DNA of 64,000 nucleotides from an uncultured Lentisphaerota bacterium (GCA_903921725.1 CAIXRA010000072.1:62001-126000), one strand, 5' to 3'; positions 23,753 through 32,802 are shown, counted from the stretch's first letter. The notes: generated from the sequence alone by a model not told the origin. Program-made: numbers and translations.

Positions 23753-25738
23753 TTATCGCCCCGACGCCTCCCCCGTTTCCACTCTGCGGCGGAGGCCGAG
23801 AATCTCCGGGGAGGCGGGGTTCCACTCCACCGCCCTGGCCGCCGCGCGCCGGGCCGCCGGGCCGTCGCCAGCCGCCATTTCCGCCTCCGCCAAACCCGCC
23901 CAGAAGCCGGACCGGTGCGGAGTCCGCGCGGCGGCAAGGGCGAATGAGTCCGCCGCCGTCCGCCATTCCCTTTCGGCCAGGGCCCGGCGACCGAGGATGT
24001 TCCAGGGGTAGGGAGATTCCGGCAGCAGCCGCGCGGCGGCCGCGGCCGAATCCGCCACCGCCGCCAGCGGCGCACTCCGGTCCGCCGACGTCCGGCAAAG
24101 CCCGGCAAACGCCCGCTCCCCCGGCCAGCGCCAGACCGCGGCCAACGCCGCCAGCGCCAGCCCCGCCGCCGCCAACCGCAGAAGAATTCCCGTTTTCAAT
24201 TTCCGGTTTCCTATTCCCGCGTTGCCGGGTTCCGCGTCCCGTATTCCACCTTTCGCCTTCTTCCCTCTTCCCACCGCCAGTAGCGGAAGCAGCGCAAAAA
24301 CCATCACCGACCCTGCAATTTCACTGTTGAAATCCGCCAGTGCATGCAGCCCCCAGGCAATCGTCCCCGCCTGCACCGCCAGCAACAGCCCCGGGGGAAG
24401 ATCATGCGTTTCGTGTTGCGCGTTTCGTGTTGCGTGTTCACTTCCGCCTGCCGCAATCCGCCCCAAAAAGAACGGCAGCGCCAGCAGCGCCAGCGCCGCC
24501 AGTCCGGCCAGGACCCCCGCCTGCGCCGCATACCCCAGCACCATGTTGTGCGACTGCCGAGTGTCCTCCACCCCGGCCGGCCTCAACTTCGTGTAATACG
24601 GAAAAAACTCGCCGAGCCCCACGCCGACCAACGGCGCCGAGGCGAACATCTTCACCGATGCCGAAGCGTATTCGGCCCGGGCTCCGAGCGAAGAGAGAGC
24701 CATCACCGAAACCGGGCCGCCGCCGCCGGGTTCCCCTTGCTTGTGACGGATCACCTTCAGCGTTCCGGCCACCGCACCCGCCACCGCCAGCACCGCGATT
24801 CCGGCCAGAAGAACTCCCCGCCACCGCCGGAGCGCCGGAACCGCCGCCACCGCCGCGCAGGCGCCAACGCCCAGCGACAGCATCGCCGCCCGGCTTCCGC
24901 TGAACCACAGTCCGCCGCCCAGCGCCGCCGCGGCAAACCCCGCCAGCAGCAGCCGGCTCACCCGGGCCGGACGGAAGAACCCGCCCGCATGCCACGCCGC
25001 CCAGACCGCCAGCGGGCCCGTCAGAATCAGGTGCGCGGCGAAACTATTGGGATAGACGAACGTGCCGAACACGCGCCCCTCGCGGATCCGCCCCACCACC
25101 TCCGGCGGCAGCGCCATTCCGTTCGCTTCGGCCGCCTTCAACGCCGCCGCCAGCCCGCCGCCCGGCCCCTGCAGCCAGCCCGCCCACGCCGTCAGCAGCG
25201 TGCCCGCCGCCAGCGCCGCCAGCAACCAGCCGCCAAGCCTACGGTCATGCGCCAGCGCCCACCAGGCCGCCACGGCGAACGCCGCGACCCCCGTCCACTG
25301 CCCGAGCATCAGCCAGGCGGCGTCCCGCTCCGTTGTCCGGAGCAACCCCGGCAGCAGGCAGAGCAGAAACCCGCACCACGCGGCGGGGAACAGCCAGGCC
25401 ATGCGGCCCCGTTGCGCGTTTCGTGTTTCGTGTTGCGCGTCCGGCGGTTTCGGCTCAAGCTTGGGACCCGGAGCCCCGCGTTGGAACCAGGCAAACCCGC
25501 TTGCTCCCGCCGCCGGCAGCAGCAGGACGCACAGCAGTAGCACCACACCCGCCAGCACCGGCGCCAGGAACGGCGGCCACACCGCAAAAATCCATTCCCA
25601 GGCATCCGCCGGGAAGAGACTGTCCCCGCCGGCCACCGTCGGCATTCCGAACTTCAGCGGGCAGAGGAGCGCCAGCACGCAGAGCGCCGCGCGTACCGGC
25701 CAAACCCGCCACGCCGGCACCGCCGCCGAATCCGCCAT
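23753..25738 (-). CDS. O-antigen ligase/polymerase family membrane protein with TPR tail
   Basis: A 661-residue protein with about ten to twelve hydrophobic helices and a Wzy_C-type region: GTFVYPNSFAAHLILTGPLA, then GVGLGEFFPYYTKLRP and SHNMVLGYAAQAGVLAGL. The last about 90 residues form TPR-like helices (SPYPWNILGRRALAEREW). It probably ligates or polymerises lipid-linked glycan in the periplasm. Three low-complexity stretches within loops match heptamer DNA repeats at 25408-25442, 24405-24439 and about 24201-24275. The ATG at 25738 has GAGGGAG upstream. It is minus-strand between ispG and aroQ. Confidence 0.8.
   Translation of the reverse strand: MADSAAVPAWRVWPVRAALCVLALLCPLKFGMPTVAGGDSLFPADAWEWIFAVWPPFLAPVLAGVVLLLCVLLLPAAGASGFAWFQRGAPGPKLEPKPPDAQHETRNAQRGRMAWLFPAAWCGFLLCLLPGLLRTTERDAAWLMLGQWTGVAAFAVAAWWALAHDRRLGGWLLAALAAGTLLTAWAGWLQGPGGGLAAALKAAEANGMALPPEVVGRIREGRVFGTFVYPNSFAAHLILTGPLAVWAAWHAGGFFRPARVSRLLLAGFAAAALGGGLWFSGSRAAMLSLGVGACAAVAAVPALRRWRGVLLAGIAVLAVAGAVAGTLKVIRHKQGEPGGGGPVSVMALSSLGARAEYASASVKMFASAPLVGVGLGEFFPYYTKLRPAGVEDTRQSHNMVLGYAAQAGVLAGLAALALLALPFFLGRIAAGGSEHATRNAQHETHDLPPGLLLAVQAGTIAWGLHALADFNSEIAGSVMVFALLPLLAVGRGKKAKGGIRDAEPGNAGIGNRKLKTGILLRLAAAGLALAALAAVWRWPGERAFAGLCRTSADRSAPLAAVADSAAAAARLLPESPYPWNILGRRALAEREWRTAADSFALAAARTPHRSGFWAGLAEAEMAAGDGPAARRAAARAVEWNPASPEILGLRRRVETGEASGR
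24201..24275. repeat. In-gene degenerate heptamer repeat (ATTCCCG type)
   Basis: About ten 7-bp steps of TTCCTA/TTCCCGC/TTGCCGG/TTCCGCG-like units encode a loop after the last membrane helices of the polymerase/ligase. Confidence 0.55.
24405..24439. repeat. In-gene heptamer repeat (CGTGTTG type)
   Basis: Five tandem heptamers: TGCGTTT, CGTGTTG, CGCGTTT, CGTGTTG, CGTGTTC. Read on the minus strand they are CAACACG-type, the same class as 13491-13518. They lie in a loop-coding part of the polymerase/ligase gene. Confidence 0.85.
25408..25442. repeat. In-gene heptamer repeat (CGTGTTT type)
   Basis: CGCGTTT, CGTGTTT, CGTGTTG and a partial CGCGTCC. This is the second CAACACG-class array in the same polymerase/ligase gene, encoding the stretch near residues 100-110. 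Confidence 0.85.
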
Positions 25739-25806
25739 GTTCGCTCCCTCGTCCACTTGGTTTCCCTCGCTTCCGAACGTTCGCGTTGTGTTTTCGTTTT
25801 CCGCGG

Positions 25807-26892
25807 TCAACGTGGCCCGGAGGCGGGGACGGCGGCGGCGCGAATCTCGGCCAAAATGGCGGGGAGCAGTTCCGCCTCGGAAAGGGATTGCACAACCTTG
25901 CCCTGCCGGAAGAGGACGCCGCTGCCGTTGCCGCCGGCGATGCCGATGTCGGCGTCCCGCGCCTCGCCGGGGCCGTTGACAACGCATCCCATGATGGCGA
26001 CCTTGCGCAGGCGGATCTCCAGCCCCTCTTTCTTCAGGCGGGCAATCTCGTTCTCCACGGCGGCAACGATCGGCAACAGCGCAATCTGCGTCCGGCCGCA
26101 GGTCGGGCAGGAAATGATTTCCGGGTGCGCCTCGCGCAGGCCGACGGCCTCCAGGATGCGGATGCCGATGTTCACCTCGTCGACCGGCGGCGCCGTCAAG
26201 CTCACCCGCAGCGTCTCGCCGATGCCGTCCAGCAGCAGCGCGCCGATGCCGGCGGCGGACTTCACCGTGCCGCCGAGCAGCGTCCCTGCCTCAGTAACGC
26301 CGATGTGCAGCGGATAATCCGTGCGCGCCGCGAACAGGCGGTACGCCCGCACCGTGTCCGGCACGCTGGAACTTTTCAGGCTGACCTTGATGGCGCTGCA
26401 GCCGGCCTCCTCGACCCGCGCGCAGCTCAGGAGCGCGCTCTCCACCAGCGCCTCCGGCGTCGCGCCGCCGAACCGCGCCAGCCGCTCCTTCTCCAGGCTG
26501 CCGCCGTTGACGCCGACGCGGACCGGCACGCCGCGCTCCACCGCCACCCGCACGACCTCCTTCAGCTTCCACGCCTCGCCGATGTTGCCGGGGTTGATGC
26601 GGATGCCGTGCGCGCCGGATTCCATGGCGGCGACGGCGAGCCTGTAGTCGAAATGGATGTCGGCAATGACCGGGATCGGGCTCCCCGCCACGATTGCCTT
26701 CACCGCGGAGGCCGCCGCCTCATCCGGCACGGCGACGCGGACGATGTCGCACCCCGCCGCCGCCAGCTCGCGGATCTGGGCCAGTGTCGCCGCCGCATCC
26801 CGCGTGTCGGTGTTCGTCATGGATTGCACGGTGACCGGCGCGCCGCCGCCGATCCGCACGCCGCCAAGGTTGAATGCGCGTGTGTTTCTCAT
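25807..26892 (-). CDS. ispG: 4-Hydroxy-3-methylbut-2-enyl diphosphate synthase
   Basis: Fe-S enzyme of the MEP isoprenoid pathway that converts MEcPP to HMBPP. It has 361 residues. Seen: VTVQSMTNTDTRD near the start, IPVIADIHFDYRLA, GIRINPGNIG, and the Fe-S cysteines in SCPTCGRT and IMGCVVNGPGE. The ATG at 26892 is preferred. An ATG at 26904 would add four residues but overlaps the TATGTT hexamer that looks like the -10 box. The gap to the upstream flippase-like gene is 36 bp. Confidence 0.95.
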   Translation of the reverse strand: MRNTRAFNLGGVRIGGGAPVTVQSMTNTDTRDAAATLAQIRELAAAGCDIVRVAVPDEAAASAVKAIVAGSPIPVIADIHFDYRLAVAAMESGAHGIRINPGNIGEAWKLKEVVRVAVERGVPVRVGVNGGSLEKERLARFGGATPEALVESALLSCARVEEAGCSAIKVSLKSSSVPDTVRAYRLFAARTDYPLHIGVTEAGTLLGGTVKSAAGIGALLLDGIGETLRVSLTAPPVDEVNIGIRILEAVGLREAHPEIISCPTCGRTQIALLPIVAAVENEIARLKKEGLEIRLRKVAIMGCVVNGPGEARDADIGIAGGNGSGVLFRQGKVVQSLSEAELLPAILAEIRAAAVPASGPR

Positions 26893-26899
26893 GCCGGAA

Positions 26900-26905
26900 A
26901 ACATA
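26900..26905 (-). promoter_or_regulatory. -10-like TATGTT next to ispG start
   Basis: GGGCTATGTT on the minus strand, then 7 nt, then the ATG at 26892. There is no Shine-Dalgarno between. This matches the spacing seen at 15131 and 27974. Confidence 0.45.
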
Positions 26906-26928
26906 GCCCGGAATTTCCGCCGCGCGCG

Positions 26929-27966
26929 TCAGTCGGCCTTGGCGCTTTTCCGGCTGCGGAGCATGAACAGCACGCCGCCGCCGATGCCCCATGCCGCCAT
27001 CAGAAGGGTGAAGAGCACGGGGATGAATCCCGCGGTGGCGGCCGGGGTGGCGTCGAGCGCCTTCAGGAAGTAGCTCACGCAGTTGTCGCGGAGGCCGACG
27101 CCGCCGGGCGTGAGCGGGATGGCGGCGACGGCGTTGGCGACCTGCGTGGTGAGGAAGTAGCCGCCAGCCCGCACCGTGCCCTCGCCGAGCGCGCGGCCGA
27201 TCAGCAGCAGCATGACGGCCAGGCTGGAATGCACGACCAGGGAAAGCCCGAGGGCCGACGCCACGGCGCGGCGGTGCCCGCGGCAGAGATCGAGCGCGCA
27301 GACGAGCCGCGTCACCACGTCGCATACCTTCGCCGGCAGCCGCTTCGCCACGGCGGGCACGACCGTGCGCATCAACGGCAGCGCCAGCAGTTTCTTGTGA
27401 AACTCAACGGCCAGCACGAACAGGATGCCGCCGACGCTGCCGAAGCCGACGGTGAACGCGGCCATCTTCACCATCATCTGGTCGTGGTCCGCCGTGTCCA
27501 GTCCGCGCAGGAACGACAGATGGAGCAGCACGAAGATGGTGGCGAGAACGAACAGGCCGAGCACGCCGAAGATGCGGTCGATGACGATGGTCAGGATGCA
27601 CTCGGCCTTCTTCTCCGGCGCGGCCTTGGCGATGTAGGCCATCTTCACGATGTCGCCGGTGACGGCGCCGGGCAGCGCGAGGTTGAAGAACTGCCCGATC
27701 AGCGTCAGCCGCAGCAGCTGCAGGAACGGCAGGCGCACGCCTTGGACGCGCAACAGGACGGACCAGCGCCAGGTGACCACGAGTTGGACGAAGCCGAAGA
27801 TCGCGAAGGCGGCGAACAGGGGCAGGATGGCGCCGGCGCCAATCATGGACCACGGGTCGACATTGGCCGCTTTGGCCTTCTGCAGCGTGGCGCGAATGAG
27901 CCAGCTTTCCAGCGCCACGGCAATGGCGACCTGTACGAGCGTGAGAATGACAGCGCGTGGTTTCAT
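26929..27966 (-). CDS. Flippase-like / lysylphosphatidylglycerol synthase TM family protein
   Basis: A 345-residue membrane protein with about eight helices of the LPG_synthase_TM/UPF0104 family (AglD- and MprF-N-terminal-like), implicated in moving or modifying lipid-linked molecules. Seen: FFNLALPGAVTGDIVKMAYIA near 115, ILTIVIDRIFGVLGLF, and AAIPLTPGGVGLRDN, the characteristic PGGxGxR loop. The ATG at 27966 is set 7 nt after a TATATT hexamer. A longer frame to 28017 runs through that promoter. It is divergent from rsmI and upstream of ispG on the same strand. Confidence 0.85.
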   Translation of the reverse strand: MKPRAVILTLVQVAIAVALESWLIRATLQKAKAANVDPWSMIGAGAILPLFAAFAIFGFVQLVVTWRWSVLLRVQGVRLPFLQLLRLTLIGQFFNLALPGAVTGDIVKMAYIAKAAPEKKAECILTIVIDRIFGVLGLFVLATIFVLLHLSFLRGLDTADHDQMMVKMAAFTVGFGSVGGILFVLAVEFHKKLLALPLMRTVVPAVAKRLPAKVCDVVTRLVCALDLCRGHRRAVASALGLSLVVHSSLAVMLLLIGRALGEGTVRAGGYFLTTQVANAVAAIPLTPGGVGLRDNCVSYFLKALDATPAATAGFIPVLFTLLMAAWGIGGGVLFMLRSRKSAKAD

Positions 27967-27973
27967 GGAGCGC

Positions 27974-27979
27974 AATATA
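27974..27979 (-). promoter_or_regulatory. -10-like TATATT next to start codon
   Basis: GGGATATATT on the minus strand, 7 nt upstream of the ATG at 27966, with no Shine-Dalgarno in between. Confidence 0.5.
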
Positions 27980-28095
27980 TCCCGGCCCGGAGAAAAATCG
28001 GCCGAGGCGCGGTACATTCCGGACGCAAAAACACAGAATGCAGAATGGCGGACGCCGGCGGTTGTGCGCGCGGCGGGAATCGGGAGCGTGATTGC

Positions 28096-28881
28096 ATGGA
28101 AGCTTCATCCACGACGGGGAGTGGCTGGCTGGCGCTGGTGGCAACGCCGATTGGCAACCTTGAGGATATCACCATGCGCGCGGTCCGCACGCTGCGCGAG
28201 GCGGACGTGATCGCCGCCGAGGACACGCGCCGCTCGGGCGTCCTGTGCAAGGCCTACGATGTCCACGCCCGCCTGGTCGCCTACCACGCCTACAATGAAC
28301 ACCAGCGCACGGAATCGCTGCTGGACGACGTGCTTGCCGGGCGCAAGGTGGTCGTGCTCTCCGACGCCGGGACCCCGGCCATTTCCGATCCCGGCTTCTT
28401 CATCGTCCGCGCCGCACTTGCCCGCGGCATCAAGCCGGTGATCATTCCCGGCGTGTCGGCGGTGACCTTTGCGGTCGTCGCCTGCGGACTGCCGGTGGAC
28501 CGTTTCGCCTTCCACGGTTTCCCGCCGGTGAAGTCCGGCAGGCGCCGCAAATTTTTGGAGAAAATCAAGGCGGACGGCCTGACGGCGTTCCTTTTCGAGT
28601 CGCCGTACCGTGTCAACCGCCTGCTGACGGAGATTGCGGAGCTGTTCGGGGCGGAGACGCCGGTCGCGCTCGTCCGCGAGGCGACCAAGATGCATGAGGA
28701 GTGCATCACCGGCCCCGTGGCGGAGGTGGCCGCGCAGCACGGCAAGCGCGTCTGGAAAGGCGAGTTCGTCGTCGTCATCGGCGGCCCGGCCGGCGAGCTG
28801 CAGGAGGAGACGGAGGCGCCGCCGGAAGAGACGGTCGGCGAAGAGCGGACGATGGAAGACGGCGGCGGCGCGCAGCCCTGA
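28096..28881 (+). CDS. rsmI: 16S rRNA (cytidine-1402 2'-O) methyltransferase
   Basis: 2'-O-methylates C1402 of 16S rRNA using SAM. It has 261 residues of the tetrapyrrole-methylase fold. Seen: LVATPIGNLEDIT, ADVIAAEDTRRSGVL, VVVLSDAGTPAISDPG, IIPGVSAV and FLFESPYRV. The ATG at 28096 has GGGAG 9 nt upstream. An in-frame ATG at 28045 would add 17 residues and overlaps a short heptamer run (AACACAG/AATGCAG, about 28030-28046). A TACATT at 28011-28016 may be its -10. The Glu-rich C-terminal extension is longer than usual. Convergent with dnaE, 90 bp apart. Confidence 0.93.
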   Translation: MEASSTTGSGWLALVATPIGNLEDITMRAVRTLREADVIAAEDTRRSGVLCKAYDVHARLVAYHAYNEHQRTESLLDDVLAGRKVVVLSDAGTPAISDPGFFIVRAALARGIKPVIIPGVSAVTFAVVACGLPVDRFAFHGFPPVKSGRRRKFLEKIKADGLTAFLFESPYRVNRLLTEIAELFGAETPVALVREATKMHEECITGPVAEVAAQHGKRVWKGEFVVVIGGPAGELQEETEAPPEETVGEERTMEDGGGAQP

Positions 28882-28971
28882 CCCGCACCGCCCAGGAACG
28901 CTCAACCCGGACTCCCCCGCTCCCCGCTATCGGAAATCCGTTGCCGAAAGCAGGGAAACGGCCCCATGCTC

Positions 28972-31900
28972 TCACTCGTCGGCGGGCGGGCGCGGGGGGT
29001 AGCCACCGGAGGAGAAGCGGCGCTGGGGGCGGGCTTCGGGCTTCTTGACCTTTTCAGTGATGCAGCCGGGCCCAAAGAGGTCGAGCACGCCGTGGCGGAA
29101 CTCGAAGCTGTTGGAGACTTTCATCCCCTCGGGACGGATCATGGCCATGACGCCGTCCTCACCGTCCACACAGAGGAGGATCGGCGCGGCGCCGGGGTTG
29201 GCCTCGCACAGCTTTTTGAACTGCTGCAGGCGGCCACGGTCCGTTTTTGCCTGGGCGAAGCGGATGCTGACCTCCTCGGTGAGGAGCGCGGGGGCCTCGG
29301 CCACGGGCATGACCTTTTCGGCGCGGATGTTGATGACGGCCTGCTCCTCCTCGCCCTCTCCGCCGTCGCCGGCGTTCGGCACGCCGCCGCTGTCCTTGCG
29401 GCCGGCGGTGCCCTCGATAAAGACGATCGCCTCAGGCTGGAGCATGGCGGCGCATTTCTCGTAGGCGTCGGCAAAGACCAGACATTCGACCGAGCCGCTG
29501 AGCCCCTCAAGGCCGACGATGGCCCACTGGCGGTTGTCCTTTTTGGAGCGCTTGATCTCCAGACTGTTGACGAGGCCTCCGACGCGGACGGGGGGCGAGC
29601 CGCCGTTGCCCTGGGCGCTTTCGACCAGTTCGGCGAGGCGGTCCATCGGGCAACTCTGGAACGCCTTGAGGACGCCCTCGTACTCGCGGAGCGGGTTGCC
29701 GGTGACGTAGACGCCGAGGAGCGTCTTCTCGTAGGTGAGCCGTTCACGGTCGGGCCACTCGGGGATGTCGGGCGGCGTCGGATGGATGTCGGACGCCCCG
29801 CCAGGGCCGGCATCGGTGTCAAACATCTCGAAGAGGGAGCCCTGCCCTTTGTCACGGTCGGCGGCGGCCATGGCGGCGCGGGCGAGTGTTTCCTCCAGCG
29901 CGGCGAAGATCTGGGATCGCTTGAGGCCGAAGCCGTCAAGCCCGCCGGTCTTGCAGAGGTTTTCCATGACGCGGCGGTTGAGCTTGGCGCCCGCGCGTTC
30001 GCAGAAATCGTCGAGGCTCTTGAACGGGCCGTCCGCCCGGCGGGCGGCGGCGATGGCGTCGGCGGCGCCCTCCCCCACGCCCTTGATGGCGGCGAGGCCG
30101 AAGCGGATGCAGGGACCGTCAACGGAGAAGGTGCGGCCGGAGACGTTGACGTCGGGCTGTTTGACTTCAATGCCCATGTCGCGCGTGGCCTGGAGGTAGA
30201 AGGCGAGCTTTTCGGCATTCCCAAGCTCGCTGGTGAGCATGGCGGCCATGAACTGGACCGGAAAGTTCGCCTTGAGATAGGCGGTGCGGTAGGAGAGCAT
30301 GCCGTAGGCGGCGGAGTGCGACTTGTTGAAGCCGTAGCCGGCGAACTTGACGATTTTCTCCCAGATGGCGTCGGCGACCTCGCGCTTCACGCCGTTTTGG
30401 GCGCAGCCTTCGATGAACTGGGCGTTCATCTTGGTCATCTCGTCGAGCTTCTTCTTGCCCATGGCGCGGCGGAGGATGTCGGCGTCGCCCAGCGAAAAGC
30501 CGGCGACGGCCTGCACAACCTGCATGACCTGCTCCTGGTAGAGCATGATGCCGTAGGTTTCGCGGAGGATCGGCTCCATGGCGGGATGGTCGTACTCGAG
30601 CGGCTTGCGGCCGAATTTGTAGTCGCAGTACTCCGGGATGAACTGCATGGGGCCGGGGCGGTAGATGGCGACCAGCGCGCTGATGTCCTCGATGCGGTCC
30701 ACGCCCATCTGGCGGCAGACATTCTGGAAACCGCCCGATTCAAGCTGGAATACGCCGATGGTGTCGCCGCGGTTGAGCAGCTCGTAGGTGTTCTTGTCGT
30801 CGAGTCGGAGTGTTTCAAGGTCGATCTTCACGCCGGCGGTTTCGGCGATGAGCTTGACGGCGTCATCGATGATGGTGAGGGTCTTGAGCCCGAGGAAGTC
30901 CATCTTGAGCAGGCCGAGTTCCTCGCAGATCGGGGCGGCGAACTGGGTGATGACCTCCTCGTTGGCACCGCGGGCGAGCGGAACGAGGTTGTCGAGGCGC
31001 TGGTCGCCGATGATGACGCCGGCGGCGTGGATGCTCATGTTGCGGTTGAGCCCCTCGATGACCCGGCAGTACTTGATGATCTGCTGCGCCCAAGGGGTGT
31101 CCTCGACAAAACTCACAAATTCACGGACTGGCGGGACGTCCTTCCCGGAATCCTTGTCCCTGTACCCATGAAGCGCCTTCGTCAGGGTCATCTTCGGGTC
31201 GTTGCCGGGGATGAACTTGGTGAGCTGGTTGCCGTCGGCGAACGGCCGGCCGGTGGCGCGGGCAACGTCCTTGAGCGCCGCCTTGGCCTTGAGCGTGCCG
31301 AACGTGCCGATCTGGGCGACGCTGTCGGAGCCGTACTTGTTGCGGACATACTCGATGACCTCCTGGCGGCGGCGCTCGCAGAGGTCGATGTCGAAGTCGG
31401 GCGGGCTCGTGCGGCCGGGGTTCAGGAAGCGCTCGAAGAGCAGGCCGTAGCGGATCGGGTCGATGTCGGTGATGCGCGTCAGAAACGCCGCGATGCTGCC
31501 GGCGCCGGAGCCGCGGCCGGGCCCGACGGGGATGCCCTGCTTGCGGGCGTAGTGCAGGAAGTCCCACACCACGAGGTAATAACTGGTGAACCCCTTTTCG
31601 GCGATGACGCCGAGCTCGTAGTCCATGCGGGCGACTTTCGCCTGCTGCTCCTCCGTGAGCCCCGCGGCGGCGGGGTCGAAGCCGTAGCGCTCCTTCACCC
31701 CCGCCACGCAGAGGCCGCGCAGGTATTCCTCGCGCGTCCCCTTGAACTCCGGCGGCAACGGGTAGACCGGGTAGTGCAGCTCCTTGCCGAGGGGGAATTT
31801 GACGTTGCAGCGCTCCGCGATGCGCACCGTGTTCGCGAGCGCCTCCGGCAGGTGCCCGAAGCGCTGGCGCATCTCCTCCTCGGACTTGACGTAGTACTCG

Positions 31901-32670
31901 GCGGCGTTGAACTTCATGCGCTTCGGGTCGTCGGTCGTCGTCTGCGTGCCAATGCAGAGCAGGACCTCGTGCGCCTCGGCGTCCTCACGCTTCAGGTAGT
32001 GCGCGTCGTTGGTGGCGACCAGGCCAAGCCCGTACTCGCGCGCCAGCTCCGCCAAGAACTCGGCGGCCTTCAACTCCTCCTCCATGCCATGGTCCTGGAG
32101 CTCGAGGAAGAGCCGGTCCTTCCCGAAAATCTCGAGGTATTCCTCCAACGCCTGCCGCGCGAGCATCTTCCCGCTGTTGAGGAACTTCGAGGGGATTTCG
32201 CCGCCGATGCAGGCCGTGAGGCAGATCAGGCCGGCGCTGTGCTGGCGCAGGAGCTCCTTGTCGATGCGCGGCTTGTAGTAGTAGCCGCTGAGGAAGGCGG
32301 CGGAGTTCAGGCGGCAGAGATTCGCGTAGCCCTCGTTGTTCTCCGCCAGCAGAATCAGGTGGTAGCCGGCGATGTTCGGGACCTTGGAGTCCCAGGCCGC
32401 CGGCGACTTCACGCCGTTCTCCTTCAGTGGCACGGGGGAGACGTAGAACTCGCAGCCGATGATGGCCTTGACCTCCTGGCCGGTCTCCTTTTTCAGGTCG
32501 CCGCACGCCTTGTAGAGATCTATGGCGGCGCACATGTTGCCGTGGTCGGTGACCGCGACGGCCGGCATGCCGAACTCCGCGGCGCACCTGACGAGGTCCT
32601 TGACCTTGCACGCACCGTCGAGCATGCTGTAATCGGTGTGGAGGTGAAGATGGACAAACGGGGAGGGCAT
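28972..32670 (-). CDS. dnaE: DNA polymerase III subunit alpha
   Basis: The replicative polymerase, 1232 residues. The PHP domain is at the N-terminus (HLHLHTDYSMLDGA, TDHGNM). The polymerase core has GPGRGSGAGS (384-392) and the catalytic Asp triad PDFDID (425, 427, 429). The PVQFMAAMLTSE thumb/finger region is followed by the helix-hairpin-helix (ALNTIKGVGEGAA-like; here AIKGVGEGAADAI), then the OB fold (RVGGLVNSLEIKRSKK) and C-terminal domain. This is the DnaE1 type, not PolC. The leader contains the GCACGAAG inverted repeat (32708-32802). Confidence 0.97.
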   Translation of the reverse strand: MPSPFVHLHLHTDYSMLDGACKVKDLVRCAAEFGMPAVAVTDHGNMCAAIDLYKACGDLKKETGQEVKAIIGCEFYVSPVPLKENGVKSPAAWDSKVPNIAGYHLILLAENNEGYANLCRLNSAAFLSGYYYKPRIDKELLRQHSAGLICLTACIGGEIPSKFLNSGKMLARQALEEYLEIFGKDRLFLELQDHGMEEELKAAEFLAELAREYGLGLVATNDAHYLKREDAEAHEVLLCIGTQTTTDDPKRMKFNAAEYYVKSEEEMRQRFGHLPEALANTVRIAERCNVKFPLGKELHYPVYPLPPEFKGTREEYLRGLCVAGVKERYGFDPAAAGLTEEQQAKVARMDYELGVIAEKGFTSYYLVVWDFLHYARKQGIPVGPGRGSGAGSIAAFLTRITDIDPIRYGLLFERFLNPGRTSPPDFDIDLCERRRQEVIEYVRNKYGSDSVAQIGTFGTLKAKAALKDVARATGRPFADGNQLTKFIPGNDPKMTLTKALHGYRDKDSGKDVPPVREFVSFVEDTPWAQQIIKYCRVIEGLNRNMSIHAAGVIIGDQRLDNLVPLARGANEEVITQFAAPICEELGLLKMDFLGLKTLTIIDDAVKLIAETAGVKIDLETLRLDDKNTYELLNRGDTIGVFQLESGGFQNVCRQMGVDRIEDISALVAIYRPGPMQFIPEYCDYKFGRKPLEYDHPAMEPILRETYGIMLYQEQVMQVVQAVAGFSLGDADILRRAMGKKKLDEMTKMNAQFIEGCAQNGVKREVADAIWEKIVKFAGYGFNKSHSAAYGMLSYRTAYLKANFPVQFMAAMLTSELGNAEKLAFYLQATRDMGIEVKQPDVNVSGRTFSVDGPCIRFGLAAIKGVGEGAADAIAAARRADGPFKSLDDFCERAGAKLNRRVMENLCKTGGLDGFGLKRSQIFAALEETLARAAMAAADRDKGQGSLFEMFDTDAGPGGASDIHPTPPDIPEWPDRERLTYEKTLLGVYVTGNPLREYEGVLKAFQSCPMDRLAELVESAQGNGGSPPVRVGGLVNSLEIKRSKKDNRQWAIVGLEGLSGSVECLVFADAYEKCAAMLQPEAIVFIEGTAGRKDSGGVPNAGDGGEGEEEQAVINIRAEKVMPVAEAPALLTEEVSIRFAQAKTDRGRLQQFKKLCEANPGAAPILLCVDGEDGVMAMIRPEGMKVSNSFEFRHGVLDLFGPGCITEKVKKPEARPQRRFSSGGYPPRPPADE

Positions 32671-32707
32671 GGGGAAGAACCTTATGGGGAAGGAAAAACG
32701 TTGGCGT

Positions 32708-32802
32708 TCACCACGAAGGCACGAAGATCACGAAGCTGTCTTATGCATAAGGCAGAAAAAGCCGGTATGCATGGCCTTCGTGCGCTTCGTGCCTTCGTGA
32801 TG
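32708..32802. repeat. Imperfect inverted repeat of CACGAAG units
   Basis: The left arm (32708-32735, CCACGAAGGCACGAAGATCA and on) pairs with the right arm (32776-32802) with a few mismatches. Between them is the 12-bp palindrome CTTATGCATAAG (about 32739-32750). It lies in the 290-bp gap upstream of dnaE. Caution: this repeat type is common in unrelated genomes (general knowledge). Confidence 0.85.

Noticed and set aside
32739-32750. CTTATGCATAAG palindrome as a regulatory site of dnaE
   Set aside because: It sits in the loop of a dispersed inverted repeat, so it is more simply part of that element.
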